Shown here one piece after another: positions 38,301 through 48,717 of a stretch of DNA of 64,000 bases (position 1 is the stretch's first letter; each line of letters opens with the position of its first letter). Below the pieces are notes generated by a model, which searched no databases, was not told the origin of the DNA, and worked only from the letters and a program-made list of their open reading frames with translations. Source of the stretch: Phalacrocorax aristotelis (taxonomy: Eukaryota > Chordata > Aves > Suliformes > Phalacrocoracidae); the NCBI RefSeq assembly GCF_949628215.1, contig NC_134277.1, positions 127,953,463-128,017,462 of the forward strand. Reading direction: 5' to 3'. The translations under genes and the position numbers were made by a program.

Positions 38301-39313
38301 TTAACGCCTGGTTAAATGCAGTTCTGATACTGCGAAAAATCAGCAGCTGATCAGTGACCACTAGTGACAATGTCACAACATGTCAAAGTCACTGTGCTAG
38401 TCATTTGTCGCTGCCCCGCAGATCTCAATCTCGCCTACTGCATTTAGACACAGCAGCTGATTATGTGTTACATGCTTTGTCTATTGTAAAGTCAGGCAGT
38501 GGCATGAGCAAAGCAAATTTATTTTGCATTGCAGCAGGACAAAAGCACAGACCTGATTATACTCCTTCAGGTGAGACTGGATGAATAACAGTCAATACTG
38601 TTACAAACAATATTGGTCAAAGAAGTGTTACCTCCTAAGTCACTCTACAGTGACCACATAATCAAGTTTTTTAACAGGATCCCTTAGGAGCTGAAGCAGT
38701 CCATGAGGATGGATGCCCTTAAAGGGAATTAGGAACCGTGAACAGTAGCTATGGTAAAGAAACAGAGATCTTGCCATCAAAGTTGGAAATGCATTGCTTA
38801 GCTCATTCAACTGTGTTCATTTGCAAAGAAAACAATTTTCTTTTTTCTTCTTTCTAAAACAGGGTGAAAATGAGATTTAGACTCCCAAGTCATCTTGGTA
38901 TTTTAATTTTTAATTCAACACAAGCAAAATTAACTATCAAAATTTATAGGGTTGTGCTGCAAAGTTCTAAAGAGAAATGGAAATTCAAATTGGATCATTT
39001 CAACTGAAATGATCATCTAAACATATCTGAAGCAAGAGTAGATACAACAGAACGCATAACATAGTAAAAAAGTCACACTGGCTTGCACACATGCATCAGC
39101 CTTGAAGGCCCAGATAATGAGCCTTTTGCCAGTTTCAGCTATGATCACGTGTTTTTTCTGCTACCACGTCAGTTGTCTGATAACAAAAATGTTTGATGTC
39201 ATACAGACCCTGAGTCTCTGCTACAGCACTAAAGTTACATTGATCTTATTCAAGTCAATGGGAGTCAACCACTTGCAATGCTATAATGTGGGGAAAAAAA
39301 AAATCAAGCTGAC

Positions 39314-39494
39314 TTTGGGGTGTTTTGGGTGTGTGAGTGAGGTTTTTGTTGTTTTGGGGGAGTATGGGGGATTTGTTTTTGTTTAGGGGCTATTTCGTTA
39401 TGACTTTTTTATTGTTTGGGGGCGTGTTGGGTTTTTTGGTTGGTTTTTTTGGGGGGGGGGGAGGGGAGGATGTGTGTGTGTGGTTTTTTTTTTC
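39314..39494 (+). repeat. G/T-rich tract with many G-runs
   Basis: The tract has more than eight runs of three or more G separated by T-rich spacers, including an 11-G run and a following GAGGGGAGG. It lies in the last ASPH intron, with the G-rich strand opposite to the ASPH RNA sense. Confidence 0.85.
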
Positions 39495-42079
39495 TTTAAT
39501 TAAACCAAGCCTGAAAAATCCCACCCTAAATAGCCTGAAAGTGCAGCTCAGTTAAAGACAATAAAAACTCCAAGCACCGAGTTGAAGTAGCTGCAGAGGT
39601 TAAAACACAGGATCTATAATTTGCATCATAATGGGAGGGGCTGTTTTGCACAATAAAGAAAAAGTCATAAAGTTGACAGAACTATTAGCCCCTTTTGAAC
39701 AGATTACAAATCCCACCATTAGCATGCAAATAAATATTTTCTAGAAGCCTTCATGGTGTGAGAAACTTCACAGTGGGACAATAGGGATGATATTATTCTG
39801 CTCTGGTGCTGAGCCACTTTGGGGTAGTCTTTATATCACCTGCATGGCTCTAGTGTCACCTGTTACAGGTGAGATCTTGGACTGGCTTCTGCATAAGGCT
39901 GTAATTCTGCACCTTCATTTCAAAACATGATTACCTTCTCTGACAGAGATGTTCGATTTTGATAACTAGATATTATTTACCTACCATTTTTGTGCATTGC
40001 ACCCTACACTTTGCAGAGCTGGGACTTCAAAATGCCCCAGTGACATAAAATTACCACAGCTGTAGTGAATAACAACAAGGTCTACCAGCTCCTAGCAGCT
40101 GCAAAAAGACTCTTCTGCAAGTGAAGGAGTAAAACACAGTACTAGAAAGAGCTGAGTTGCCCATCCATCAAAGGATGAGTTGCATTGTAACATTGCCCCT
40201 CTAAAGACCCACACTGGGTGGCACAGAGGTAACCAAGCACAAAATTCTCATTGTTTCTGTTCTCTAACTCATACACACAGCAGTGGGACAGGAGGCCAGA
40301 AAAGGCCTGACCTACGCTAACCTTCATTTTTGAGCCAGCTCTCCTGTTTGCAACCACTAGTTTACCACTGCTCTGAACCACCAGGAGGGGAGGAACTGAA
40401 AGTGCCCAAGGTCGGATTGCTTCCTGGCACCATTCCCTTACACAGTAGCTCACCCACCTCCCCTTTCATGGGGGAAGGGATGTAAAAAAAAGCCCTTTCA
40501 TTGCCATCAGTAGACACACTTTCAATGCTTTGAGGGAAAATCCTGCCTTGGATTCTGAATGTAGAGCTCTTGCCAAAAGCAACTAAAGTTAGCACATTCC
40601 AGCATAGGCTGTAGTGAGCTCTTGAATGTTTTACATTTCAAATGAGCGAGTCAAATGTATGACACTGAGCCAGGTTCAGGAGCCTGGACCCTGGACTGCT
40701 TGGTCTGCAGCGTACCAGCAGCAACAGGCGTTTCTCCAGTCTTGACTTTGAGGGAATGCTGCTACCAAGGTGGAGGTCGTTAAGTTCATTTTCCTCACCG
40801 TTATCCCTTCTGTTTGGGTTAAGACAAAGAAGGGTGCCAGCTGTAATAAAGGGTGGGGAGCTGTGGACACCTGCTCTCTTGGCAGCAGAACAAAACCACC
40901 ACTTTGTTCACACAGGCCACTAAAGACCCACCTAATGGTAATGACATTCAGTCACCACCAATCTGAATTTACAATACTGTCCTAAAGTGAAAAGACCCCC
41001 CGCCTCCACAGTAGTCCTCTAAACCTGTTAGCTACCACTCCCTCCATCCAAATGTCTATCTTAAACTCATCTTGGATATTGGATTGGAATGCTGGAAGCA
41101 AACATCTACCACCACCTAGATGTACACAGTGAAGGTTGTAACAATGACTGTGACAGATTATTAAATAAACTGTATGTTGGCAGGAGGCTATAGTAACATT
41201 TTTTAACTGTTGGATACCCTTATCCTAAAAAATTCTAAACATTTCCTGTAGTTGTTTTCAAATGTTCTGAAAATATCTTTGCTACATATGGCAGTCATGC
41301 AGGCAGGAGGAGCGTTTCATTTTTCAATATCAAATATAGCTGTAAATTACTACCATAAAAATAATTCAGAATTAACTCTTGTTGCACTCGGATGCTGAAG
41401 ACAAGACATAAAATCTTCCAAAAATATACATATAAATAATAAGTATCACTAGAATTTCACAAGTCTCAGAAAATTCAGTCTGTAAGCAAAAGGCAATATA
41501 GTTAATACTATATTTTCCTGTGTTTAGTAATATGCAAAAGCCTATCATATTTGCTTATATTTCCCAGGGGAGTATATGCCCTGATTGTAAATGTATAACT
41601 ATTGCATTTTGGTTTTGTTTTTGGTTTTTTTTCAGTGAGCAAACAGAGACAAAACTGGCCTTCAAGTCAGCATAACTTTTCCCTCAGGGGTAAGAATTCT
41701 TACTTAAAATGCACTTTAAAGAAATTTGCTACCTGTGAAACTCATTGGGCCCAAACACTTTGAAGATGTGTTCATCTTCAAATTAACTTAAATTGGAAGA
41801 TTTTGAAATGAATTATAATAACTAATACTAGCTAGGAAGCAGGGTTCCGCAGAAATAGAGGAGTATTCTGTTACGGTGGCAAAAAGGGAGGCACAGCTTA
41901 GTCTCAGCTTTTGCTGAATAAGCAAAGAATCTAAGCAAAAAAATTTTTCAAAACAAATAGAGGTACTCTGTTGGCAAGTATATTGGACTGGCATTATAAA
42001 AGTAAACACAGACAGACTTCATGGACTAAGCACACTCTTATTTCCATGCTATAACAGAGAACAGCAGCTTTGCCTCCCA

Positions 42080-43366
42080 AGATTTGGGAAAGGTCATGGA
42101 GCAGATCATCTTGAATGCCATTAAGCAGCATGTGTGGGACACCCAGGGGATCGGGCTCAGCCAGCATGGGTTTATGAAAGGGAGGTCCTGCCTCACTAAC
42201 CTGGTCTCCTTCTATGATAAGGTGACCCGCTTAGTGGATGAGGGGAAGGCTGTGGACGTTGTTTATTTGGACTTTAGTAAGGCCTTTGACACTGTCTCCC
42301 ACAGCATTCTCCTGGAGAAGCTGGCTGCTCACAGCTTGGACTAGTGCACTGCGCGCTGGGTTAAAAACTGGTTGTCTGGCCGAGGCCAGCGAGTGGTGGT
42401 GAATGGAGTCAAATCCAGTTGGCGGCTGGTCATGAGTGGTGTTCCCCAGGGCTCAGTGTTGGGGCCGGTCCTGGTCAATATCTTCATTGATGATCTGGAT
42501 GAGGGGATTGAGTGCACCCCCAGTAAGTTTCCAGATGACACCAAGCTGGGTGGAAGTGTTGATCTGCTTAAGGGTAGGAAGGCTCTACAGAGGGACCTGG
42601 ACAGGCTGGATTGATGGGCCGAGGCCAATTGTATGAGGTTCAACAAGGCCAAGTGCTGGGTCCTGCACTTGGGTCACAACAACCCCAGGCAACGCTACAG
42701 GCTTCGAAAAAAGTGGCTGGAAAGCTGCCTGGCAGAGAAGGACCTGGGGGTGTTGGTTGACAGCCGCCTGAACATGAGCCAGCAGTGTGCCCAGGTGGAC
42801 AAGAAGGCCAACAGCATCCTGGCTTGTATCAGGAATAGTGTGGCCAGCAGGAGCAGGGAGGTGATCGTGCCCCCATACTTGGCGCTGGTGAGGCCACACC
42901 TTGAGTATTGTGTTCAGTTTTGGGACCCTCACTACACGAAGGACATTGAGGTGCTGGAGCGTGACCAGAGAAGGGCAACGAAGCTGGTGAAGGGCCTAGA
43001 GAACAAGTCTTATGAGGAGCGGCTGAGGGAACTGGGATTGTTTAATCTGGAGAACAGGAAGCTGAGGGGAGACCTTATTGCTGTCTACAACTACCTGAAA
43101 GGAAGGGAATAGGGAAGCGGGGGTCGGACTCTTTTCCCTAGTAACAAGCAACAGGAAAAACTTCTTCATCGAAAGGGTTGTCAGGCATTGGACCAGGATG
43201 CCCAGGAAAGTGGTTGAGTCTCCATCCCTGGAGGTATTTAAAAGAAGGGTAGATGTGGTGCTTGAGGGTATAGTTTAGTGGTGGACTTGGCAGTGATAGG
43301 TTAGCTGTTGGACTCGATGATCTTAAGAGTCTTTTCCAACCTTAACGATTCTATGATTCTATGATT
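42080..43366 (+). mobile_element. CR1 LINE, 5' truncated, young-looking
   Basis: The copy starts within the reverse transcriptase (GKVMEQIILNAIKQHVWDTQ) and carries VVYLDFSKAFDTVSHSILLE, then [20 protein letters not shown], then an FPDD box where CR1 has FADD. It continues with the C-terminal region (42633-43112) and ends in two to three ATTCTATG units at 43366. Stops after LEKLAAHSLD and after the DRLD segment, plus a 3' deletion near 43150, make it inactive. It is antisense to ASPH. Its middle part is almost identical to the copy at 26617-29330 while its ends are not. Confidence 0.95.
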
Positions 43367-43572
43367 CTTTTGGCATTCTTTGACAGATTATATTTATACG
43401 TTCATACCAAGAGTTAGGGTGTAAATTGCCTGTTTAACGAAACATATTACACCTCCTGATCAGTAAAACACCTTTTGTTTTTTTTTAATTTTATTTTTTT
43501 ATTACATGCAGTTCCATCTCTTTTGCAGCCTTGAGGAAGGTCAAGAAAACCCCCAAGAACCCCAAACCATAC

Positions 43573-43706
43573 CTGTTCTCTTGGGCACACCGAATTCTGC
43601 AGCCTTCCTTAGGTATCACCAAGCCCAAATGCATCCTTAGCCGACAATTGGTGGGCCCTGTGTGGGGCCAGACATGAGTCCCCGGGTGCATAATAGAATA
43701 TTTGAT
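43573..43706 (-). CDS. ASPH: ASPH coding exon: HxxxH and RMH catalytic segment
   Basis: This 134-bp exon starts after CTTACAG (exon base 43706) with IKYSIMHPGTHVWPHTGPTN and ends CAQEN plus AG before GTATGG. It encodes the core of the double-stranded beta-helix. The His of WPH (43662-43664) matches the first Fe(II) ligand (human His679). The His of RMH (43629-43631) matches His690, and Ser and Arg of IKYS and RLRMH match 2OG-contact residues 668 and 688. This family uses two His and lacks the usual carboxylate ligand, which agrees with what is seen. The donor is GT at 43571-43572. A CR1 copy ends about 200 bp downstream in gene direction, at 43366. Confidence 0.97.
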
Positions 43707-44009
43707 CTGTAAGAAAAGAGAGGCAGGCCTTCAACACGTTCAGCTTCACAACCATAGTGCTAGGAATTAAGGACTCTATTATGTTCCACCCTTGATGAGG
43801 GCCAAAAGTCCAATGTCACTGTTTGAGTCTCTGCAACAACTGCACTTTTTGACATCCTAAAAGCATTTGATACTACAAAAAAGATGCCTTGGGGGTGTGT
43901 GTGTGTGTAAACGTGCATATTTTTTATTTTGTTCACTATTCATATTTCAACCTGAAAATAATTATCTCCTATCTATGATCAGAAAAATACCTTCTTGCCA
44001 ATGGAAAGA

Positions 44010-46330
44010 CTTACAGACAGCTATCATTGAAAAGGATGGACCACAGGAGACACAAGGCCTGTGTTAGCCAGACTGACCAAGCCCTCCCAGATGACAACAG
44101 GGTTGTAAAGGTCACTGTCAGCCTTGGCTGGAGCAACCATGGAATGGTGAAGTTCAGGATCACAAGAGGAGGAAGACAGGCAAAAAGCAGGATTACTACC
44201 CATAGCTTCAGGAGAACAGACTTCGGCTTATTCAGGGATCTGCTGGGAAAAAAAAATTCCATGAGATACAGTGCTGGAGAGAAGAGGGGTCTAGGACAGC
44301 TGGTTGATTTTCAAGGATCACCTTGTCCAAGCTCAAGAACAGTTCATCCCTATGTGCAGGAAGCATGGAGTCCCAGACAAAACTCAAACAGAAAAAGGAA
44401 GTATACAAGAGGTAGAAGCAGGGTCAGGTCACCTGGGAAGACTGTAGAGACACACTCTTGAGTATGCAGGAATGAGGTTAGGAAAGTCAAAGCTCTCCTG
44501 GTGTTGAATCTGGAGATGGAAGTAAAGGGCAGCAAGAAAGGCTTCCACAAATACATCAGCAGTAAAAGGAAGTCTAGGGAAAAATGTGGGCCTGCTGCTA
44601 AATGTGGCAGGAGATCTGGTGACAAAGGACAAGGGAAAGGCTGAGGCACTACATGCCTTCTTTGCCTCAATCTTTACTGACCTTCAGGAATCCCAGGCAC
44701 CTGAGACCCGTGGAAAAGACCAGAGCAAAGACAACTTACCCTCAGTGGAGAAGGATCCAGTTAGGGAACATTTAAGCAAACTCAACAAAGTGGTCCATGG
44801 GTCCTGATGGAATCCACTCATGAATGCTGAGGGAGCTGGATGATGTTGTGAATCCACACTCAATGTTTGAAAGGTCATGGCAACCAGTAGAAGTCCCTGA
44901 GGACTGGTAGAAAGCAAATGTTGCTCCTATCTTCAAGAAGGAGGATCTGAGGATTTTTCATATATATATATTTTTAGAGATATATATATATGACAATATA
45001 TGTGTGTGTGTTTTCATATAAATGTCTCTATATATCTATACATACATATCTTGGCTACAGGCTCGTCAGCCTCACCTCAGTCCCTGGGAACGTGACAGAA
45101 CAAATAATCCTGACAACTGTTTCCAAACACATGAAGGAAGAGAGTCCCATGCTGACTCTGGGAGCAGTCAGCATGGATTTATGAAGGGGAAATTGTACTT
45201 AACCAGCTTTCTGTGGTGAGATGTCTAGCTTGGTGGATATGGGGAGATTAGTGAATGTTTATCTCAATTTTAGTAAGACTTTCAACACCGTCTGCCATAA
45301 ACATCCTCATTGACAAACACAAAATAGAAACTAGGGAAGTTGACAGTGAGGTAGACTGAAAACTGGCAGCTTAGCCAGGCTCAATGAGTTGTGATCAGAG
45401 GCACAAAGTTGAGCTGGGGGACACTCATCAGAGGTGTACCCAGGGCTCAATACTAGGTCCAACACTGTTTACAGCTTTACAAATTACTCAGATGATGAGA
45501 CAGAGTGCATCCCCCTCATCAAGTTTGCAGATGATGGAAAACTGGAGAGGAATGGCTGATGCAGCAAAATATATGTAGTGTCATTCACAGGGACCTTGGC
45601 AGGCTGGAGAAAGGAGCAAACAGGAATCTTATGTTCAACAAAGAGAAGTGCAAAGTTCTGCAGTGTGGAGGAATAACCCCATGTACAAGCTGATGGACAG
45701 CTGTCTGGAAAGCAACTTCCCAGGAAAAGACCATGGGGTCCTCACAGACAACAATTTCAACATGAGCCGGCAATGTGCCCTTGCAGCAAAGACGACCAAC
45801 AGCCTCCAGGGCTGCATTAGGGAGAGCTTTAGCAGCAGGCTGAGTGAGGTGACCCTTCCCCTCCACTCAGAGTTGGTAAGACATCTCAAGTGCTGGGTCC
45901 AATTCTGTGCAACCTACTACGAGAGACATGGACATACTGGAGCAAGCCTAGTGAAGGGCTGTAAAGGTGATCAAGGGATTGGAGCATCTGACATACAAGG
46001 GGAAGCTGAGAGTGCTGGGACTTCTCAGCCTGGAGGAGAGAATGCTCAGGGGGATCTTATCCATGTATATAGATACCTGATGGGAGGAGTGAAGAAGATG
46101 GAGGCAGGATCTTCTCAACAGTATCCAGTGAATGGCACAGGCAATGGACACATTGAAATACAGGAAATTCCATTTAAACATAAGAAAAAACTTTTTTACT
46201 ATACACTGGAAGAGGCTGCCCAAAGAGGCCATAGAGCCTCTATCCTCAGGCATTCAAAACCTGACTGGACACAGCAACTTGCTGTAGTTCATCATGCTTT
46301 CAGCAAGGGGTTGGACTAGGTAATCTCCAG
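44010..46330 (+). mobile_element. Degraded CR1 LINE, 2.3 kb
   Basis: The coding pieces are in order but in shifting frames. They are MVKFRITRGGRQAKSRITTH and FRRTDFGLFRDLLG (44027-44461), AEALHAFFASIFTDLQESQ (44586-44807), SQHGFMKGKLYLTS near 45190, a decayed YLNFSKTFNTV motif near 45265, an intact FADD box near 45528, and DSCLESNFPGKDHGVLTDNN (45648 onward). It closes with the CR1-like TTGGACTAGGTAATCTCCAG near 46.31 kb. It is split by an AT-rich microsatellite at 44956-45055. Divergence is far greater than in the 42-kb copy, so this is an older insertion of another subfamily, again antisense to ASPH. Confidence 0.9.
44956..45055. repeat. AT-rich microsatellite inside CR1
   Basis: TATATATATA and GTGTGTGTG blocks with interruptions split the 44010-46330 CR1 between its linker and its reverse-transcriptase part. 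Confidence 0.85.
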
Positions 46331-47629
46331 ACGTCTCTTCCCACCTCAACCTGTTATTCTACAACAATGCAATGAACAGGAAGTGTGAACACATGACAGT
46401 GGTGAGAAGTGTCTTTTCAACTGAGAAATCAGCACATCAGGCTCGGATAGGGTAACTTTGATAAATCTTAGTATTTAATTGCTAATTCCTTGCTCTCCAA
46501 CTGTAACAAAATCAGCAGAAGACACTGTGTGTCTAATGCCTTAGCCATTCCCACTACCTGAGGTTTCAGCTTACCAGCAGTTTCTCATGACAGCAAGTGA
46601 CAAGCTCCAGTGGCCGTGGTGAACACAGATGCTCCAAACCCACAATCTCTGCTACACCAAGATACATTAACTTGATTGCCCTGTCAGACCCTAACGCAAC
46701 GCAAATAAGTGGCTATGCAGGATAGTTACTAATATCCCAGGGAAACATTTTTTTAGTGCTAATATACCAGCACTGCAGCATGATTACTGTTATGGTTGTT
46801 ATCTGCCCACACAGATCAGTCTAGATATGCCTATGAATTATATGTATTCGGTGTACTCAAGTGCTATATATAAATAGTTCTGAACTACCAATGAGTTATA
46901 CTACGGTTGTAATGTAAAACTCTGCAGAGTTATGAAATGCCCAGAATTAAAACTACCTGTGCTACTTCTAGTTTCCTGCTATTTTAAAGAAGAATGATAT
47001 AATTTTTAAAAACATGATCACTTGCTATTGTTCTACACAGTTTCTCAGCAGCACTGAGCAGGTAGTTGATTATTTTACATTTCTTTTATCTTTGTCAACA
47101 CATGGGGTGCCCAAAGCATTCACATGGCCTATCTGCCACAGAATTCCTAATTTCCCGTTTGTTCCTGTTGCTTCCAAGTGCTTCAGTATGTAACAGAGAT
47201 TAGGTGATATTTTAAATTTAATTTACCAGTAAGAGTCTGAGGCATGGCTAGCATAAGACCAAAATTGTCCCACACATCCCCTAATATTGGATGTAAAACT
47301 TAAGACTTCTAAAGCACCATTTTTCAGATTATCTTGTGTGTTCAAAACACATTACTACAGCTATAGCTGTGAATATATAATGTTTCTGCAAATGATATTG
47401 TGGTGATAACATGTGGGCTGCTAAAAAATGATGACCAAATAGTAGCGCTCAAAGAGAATGTGCTTTCTGGGATAGATCTGTTTTGGTCATATTTTTTACT
47501 GTTAACTTCATTGTGTGCTTGAGGCATCATTAAATATATCAAGGTCATGCATCCTTCTACACACATTCCTCAAAATCACCTGCTCCCAGCATTAGGAATT
47601 TGAAAAAAAAGAAGAAATTTGCCAGATAC

Positions 47630-47721
47630 CTGCCCTCTTCTGCAGCCAGTAGCTTCTGGGAATCTTTCCAATAAAGTGCATGTTTTTGGAACACTTTTAC
47701 AAGCATTCTCATTTTTCCTTC
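47630..47721 (-). CDS. ASPH: ASPH coding exon: cysteine loop before catalytic core
   Basis: This 92-bp exon has its acceptor CACTAG just above 47721 and its donor GT at 47628-47629. Two bases complete a split Gly codon, then it reads RKNENACKSVPKTCTLLERF and PEATGCRRGQ. The two Cys in ACKSVPKTC match human Cys641 and Cys648, which form a disulfide in the catalytic domain that helps the enzyme accept non-canonically disulfide-bonded EGF substrates. Frame joins both neighbours exactly. A MIR-like remnant lies about 100 bp upstream in gene direction. Confidence 0.96.
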
Positions 47722-47829
47722 CTAGTGAAAATAATAGACAGAGCATTGGTAAGAGCAATGAACAAACGGTTCCTTGTTTTCTGCTCTGCAGAAGAGCAAC
47801 AAAGCTGTCAAACAGCTGACACTGAAAGA

Positions 47830-47882
47830 CAGGTAAATATTATTATTCCCATTTTGCAGATTATGAAACAGAAATAGCAACA
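47830..47882 (-). repeat. MIR-like ancient SINE remnant
   Basis: TATTATTATTCCCATTTTGC followed by AGATTATGAAACAGAAAT is close to the complement of the MIR core. It lies about 110 bp upstream of the ASPH cysteine-loop exon. Confidence 0.65.
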
Positions 47883-48581
47883 CATTGTAATATCAGAACA
47901 GCCTGCAATGTCTTTTTTTTTTTAAACTATTTGTGAAGAGCAGGCTTTTCTGCCACTTTTTAAACATGAGTGTAAAAGTATAATCATTAATGAGGCTACA
48001 TAGAAAAACAAGATGAAAAATGCCACCACCATCATACCATTTCAACCCAGATTACATTCTGATATAAGCTGTTTTTAATATTTTATTTTACAGTACCGTT
48101 TCATATGCAGAGTCTTATAAGGATTTATGGTCATTCCAGTAGTTGGGCCTCCCACTGCAGAGCTCAGGGACAACGCAGCAAGTTTATTAAAGCTCATATT
48201 CTTTTGCTCATACCATTTCTGAATGATAGATCTCACCTAGCTGACAATGCAATATTGAAGACGCACCTTCTCCCATGTTACTATCATCCCTCAGGCTGAT
48301 CTGTGCTATGCATTACCATGCATAATGTTGGCAGCCTTGCCAGAAGAGAACTATTACCCTCAAGAGATTTTAGAAGTGCTTGGGGACAACACGGTTTAGA
48401 ATAAAGAACCCTTGTTCACTGTTGTAGGGGTCCCAGACACTATTTTATTAGCTCCTTTCCTTCTGCAGGTTCAGTGATTACAAAAACAGTTCTGGAAAAA
48501 GCTGTGTTGCTACTCCTTATTACACTATATTAATCTGAGAAAGTGAAATTGAGGAAAGAGAAGAAATACAAAATGTTTTAC

Positions 48582-48717
48582 CTTGTTGCCATAAGGTAAA
48601 CTGGCTCCAGTCTCCTTTCTCGCGTAGATTCTCATCTTCAGGCAGGAAAAGGTTTCTTTTTTTATCCATTGCAGCAAGCCCCTCATCCCGAATTAGCTTC
48701 CAGTTTTTTTCTAAAGA
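48582..48717 (-). CDS. ASPH: ASPH coding exon: start of oxygenase domain
   Basis: This 136-bp exon has its acceptor AAATAG above 48717 and its donor GT at 48580-48581. It reads SLEKNWKLIRDEGLAAMDKK, then RNLFLPEDEN and LREKGDWSQFTLWQQ plus the first base of a Gly codon. It equals human residues 589-633. The Trp of GDWSQF corresponds to Trp625 near the 2OG pocket. The intron to the next exon is only 860 bp, the second shortest in this part of ASPH. Confidence 0.96.

Larger units (their letters stand above)
36490..43572 (-). other. ASPH: ASPH last intron, 7.1 kb
   Basis: The intron separates the two exons that carry the iron-binding histidines. It contains an old CR1 (37451-38300), a G/T-rich tract (39314-39494) and a younger CR1 (42080-43366). 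Otherwise nothing recognised. Confidence 0.85.
43707..47629 (-). other. ASPH: ASPH intron, 3.9 kb
   Basis: More than half of this intron is a degraded antisense CR1 (44010-46330) split by an AT microsatellite. The rest, 46331-47629, shows nothing recognisable. Confidence 0.85.
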
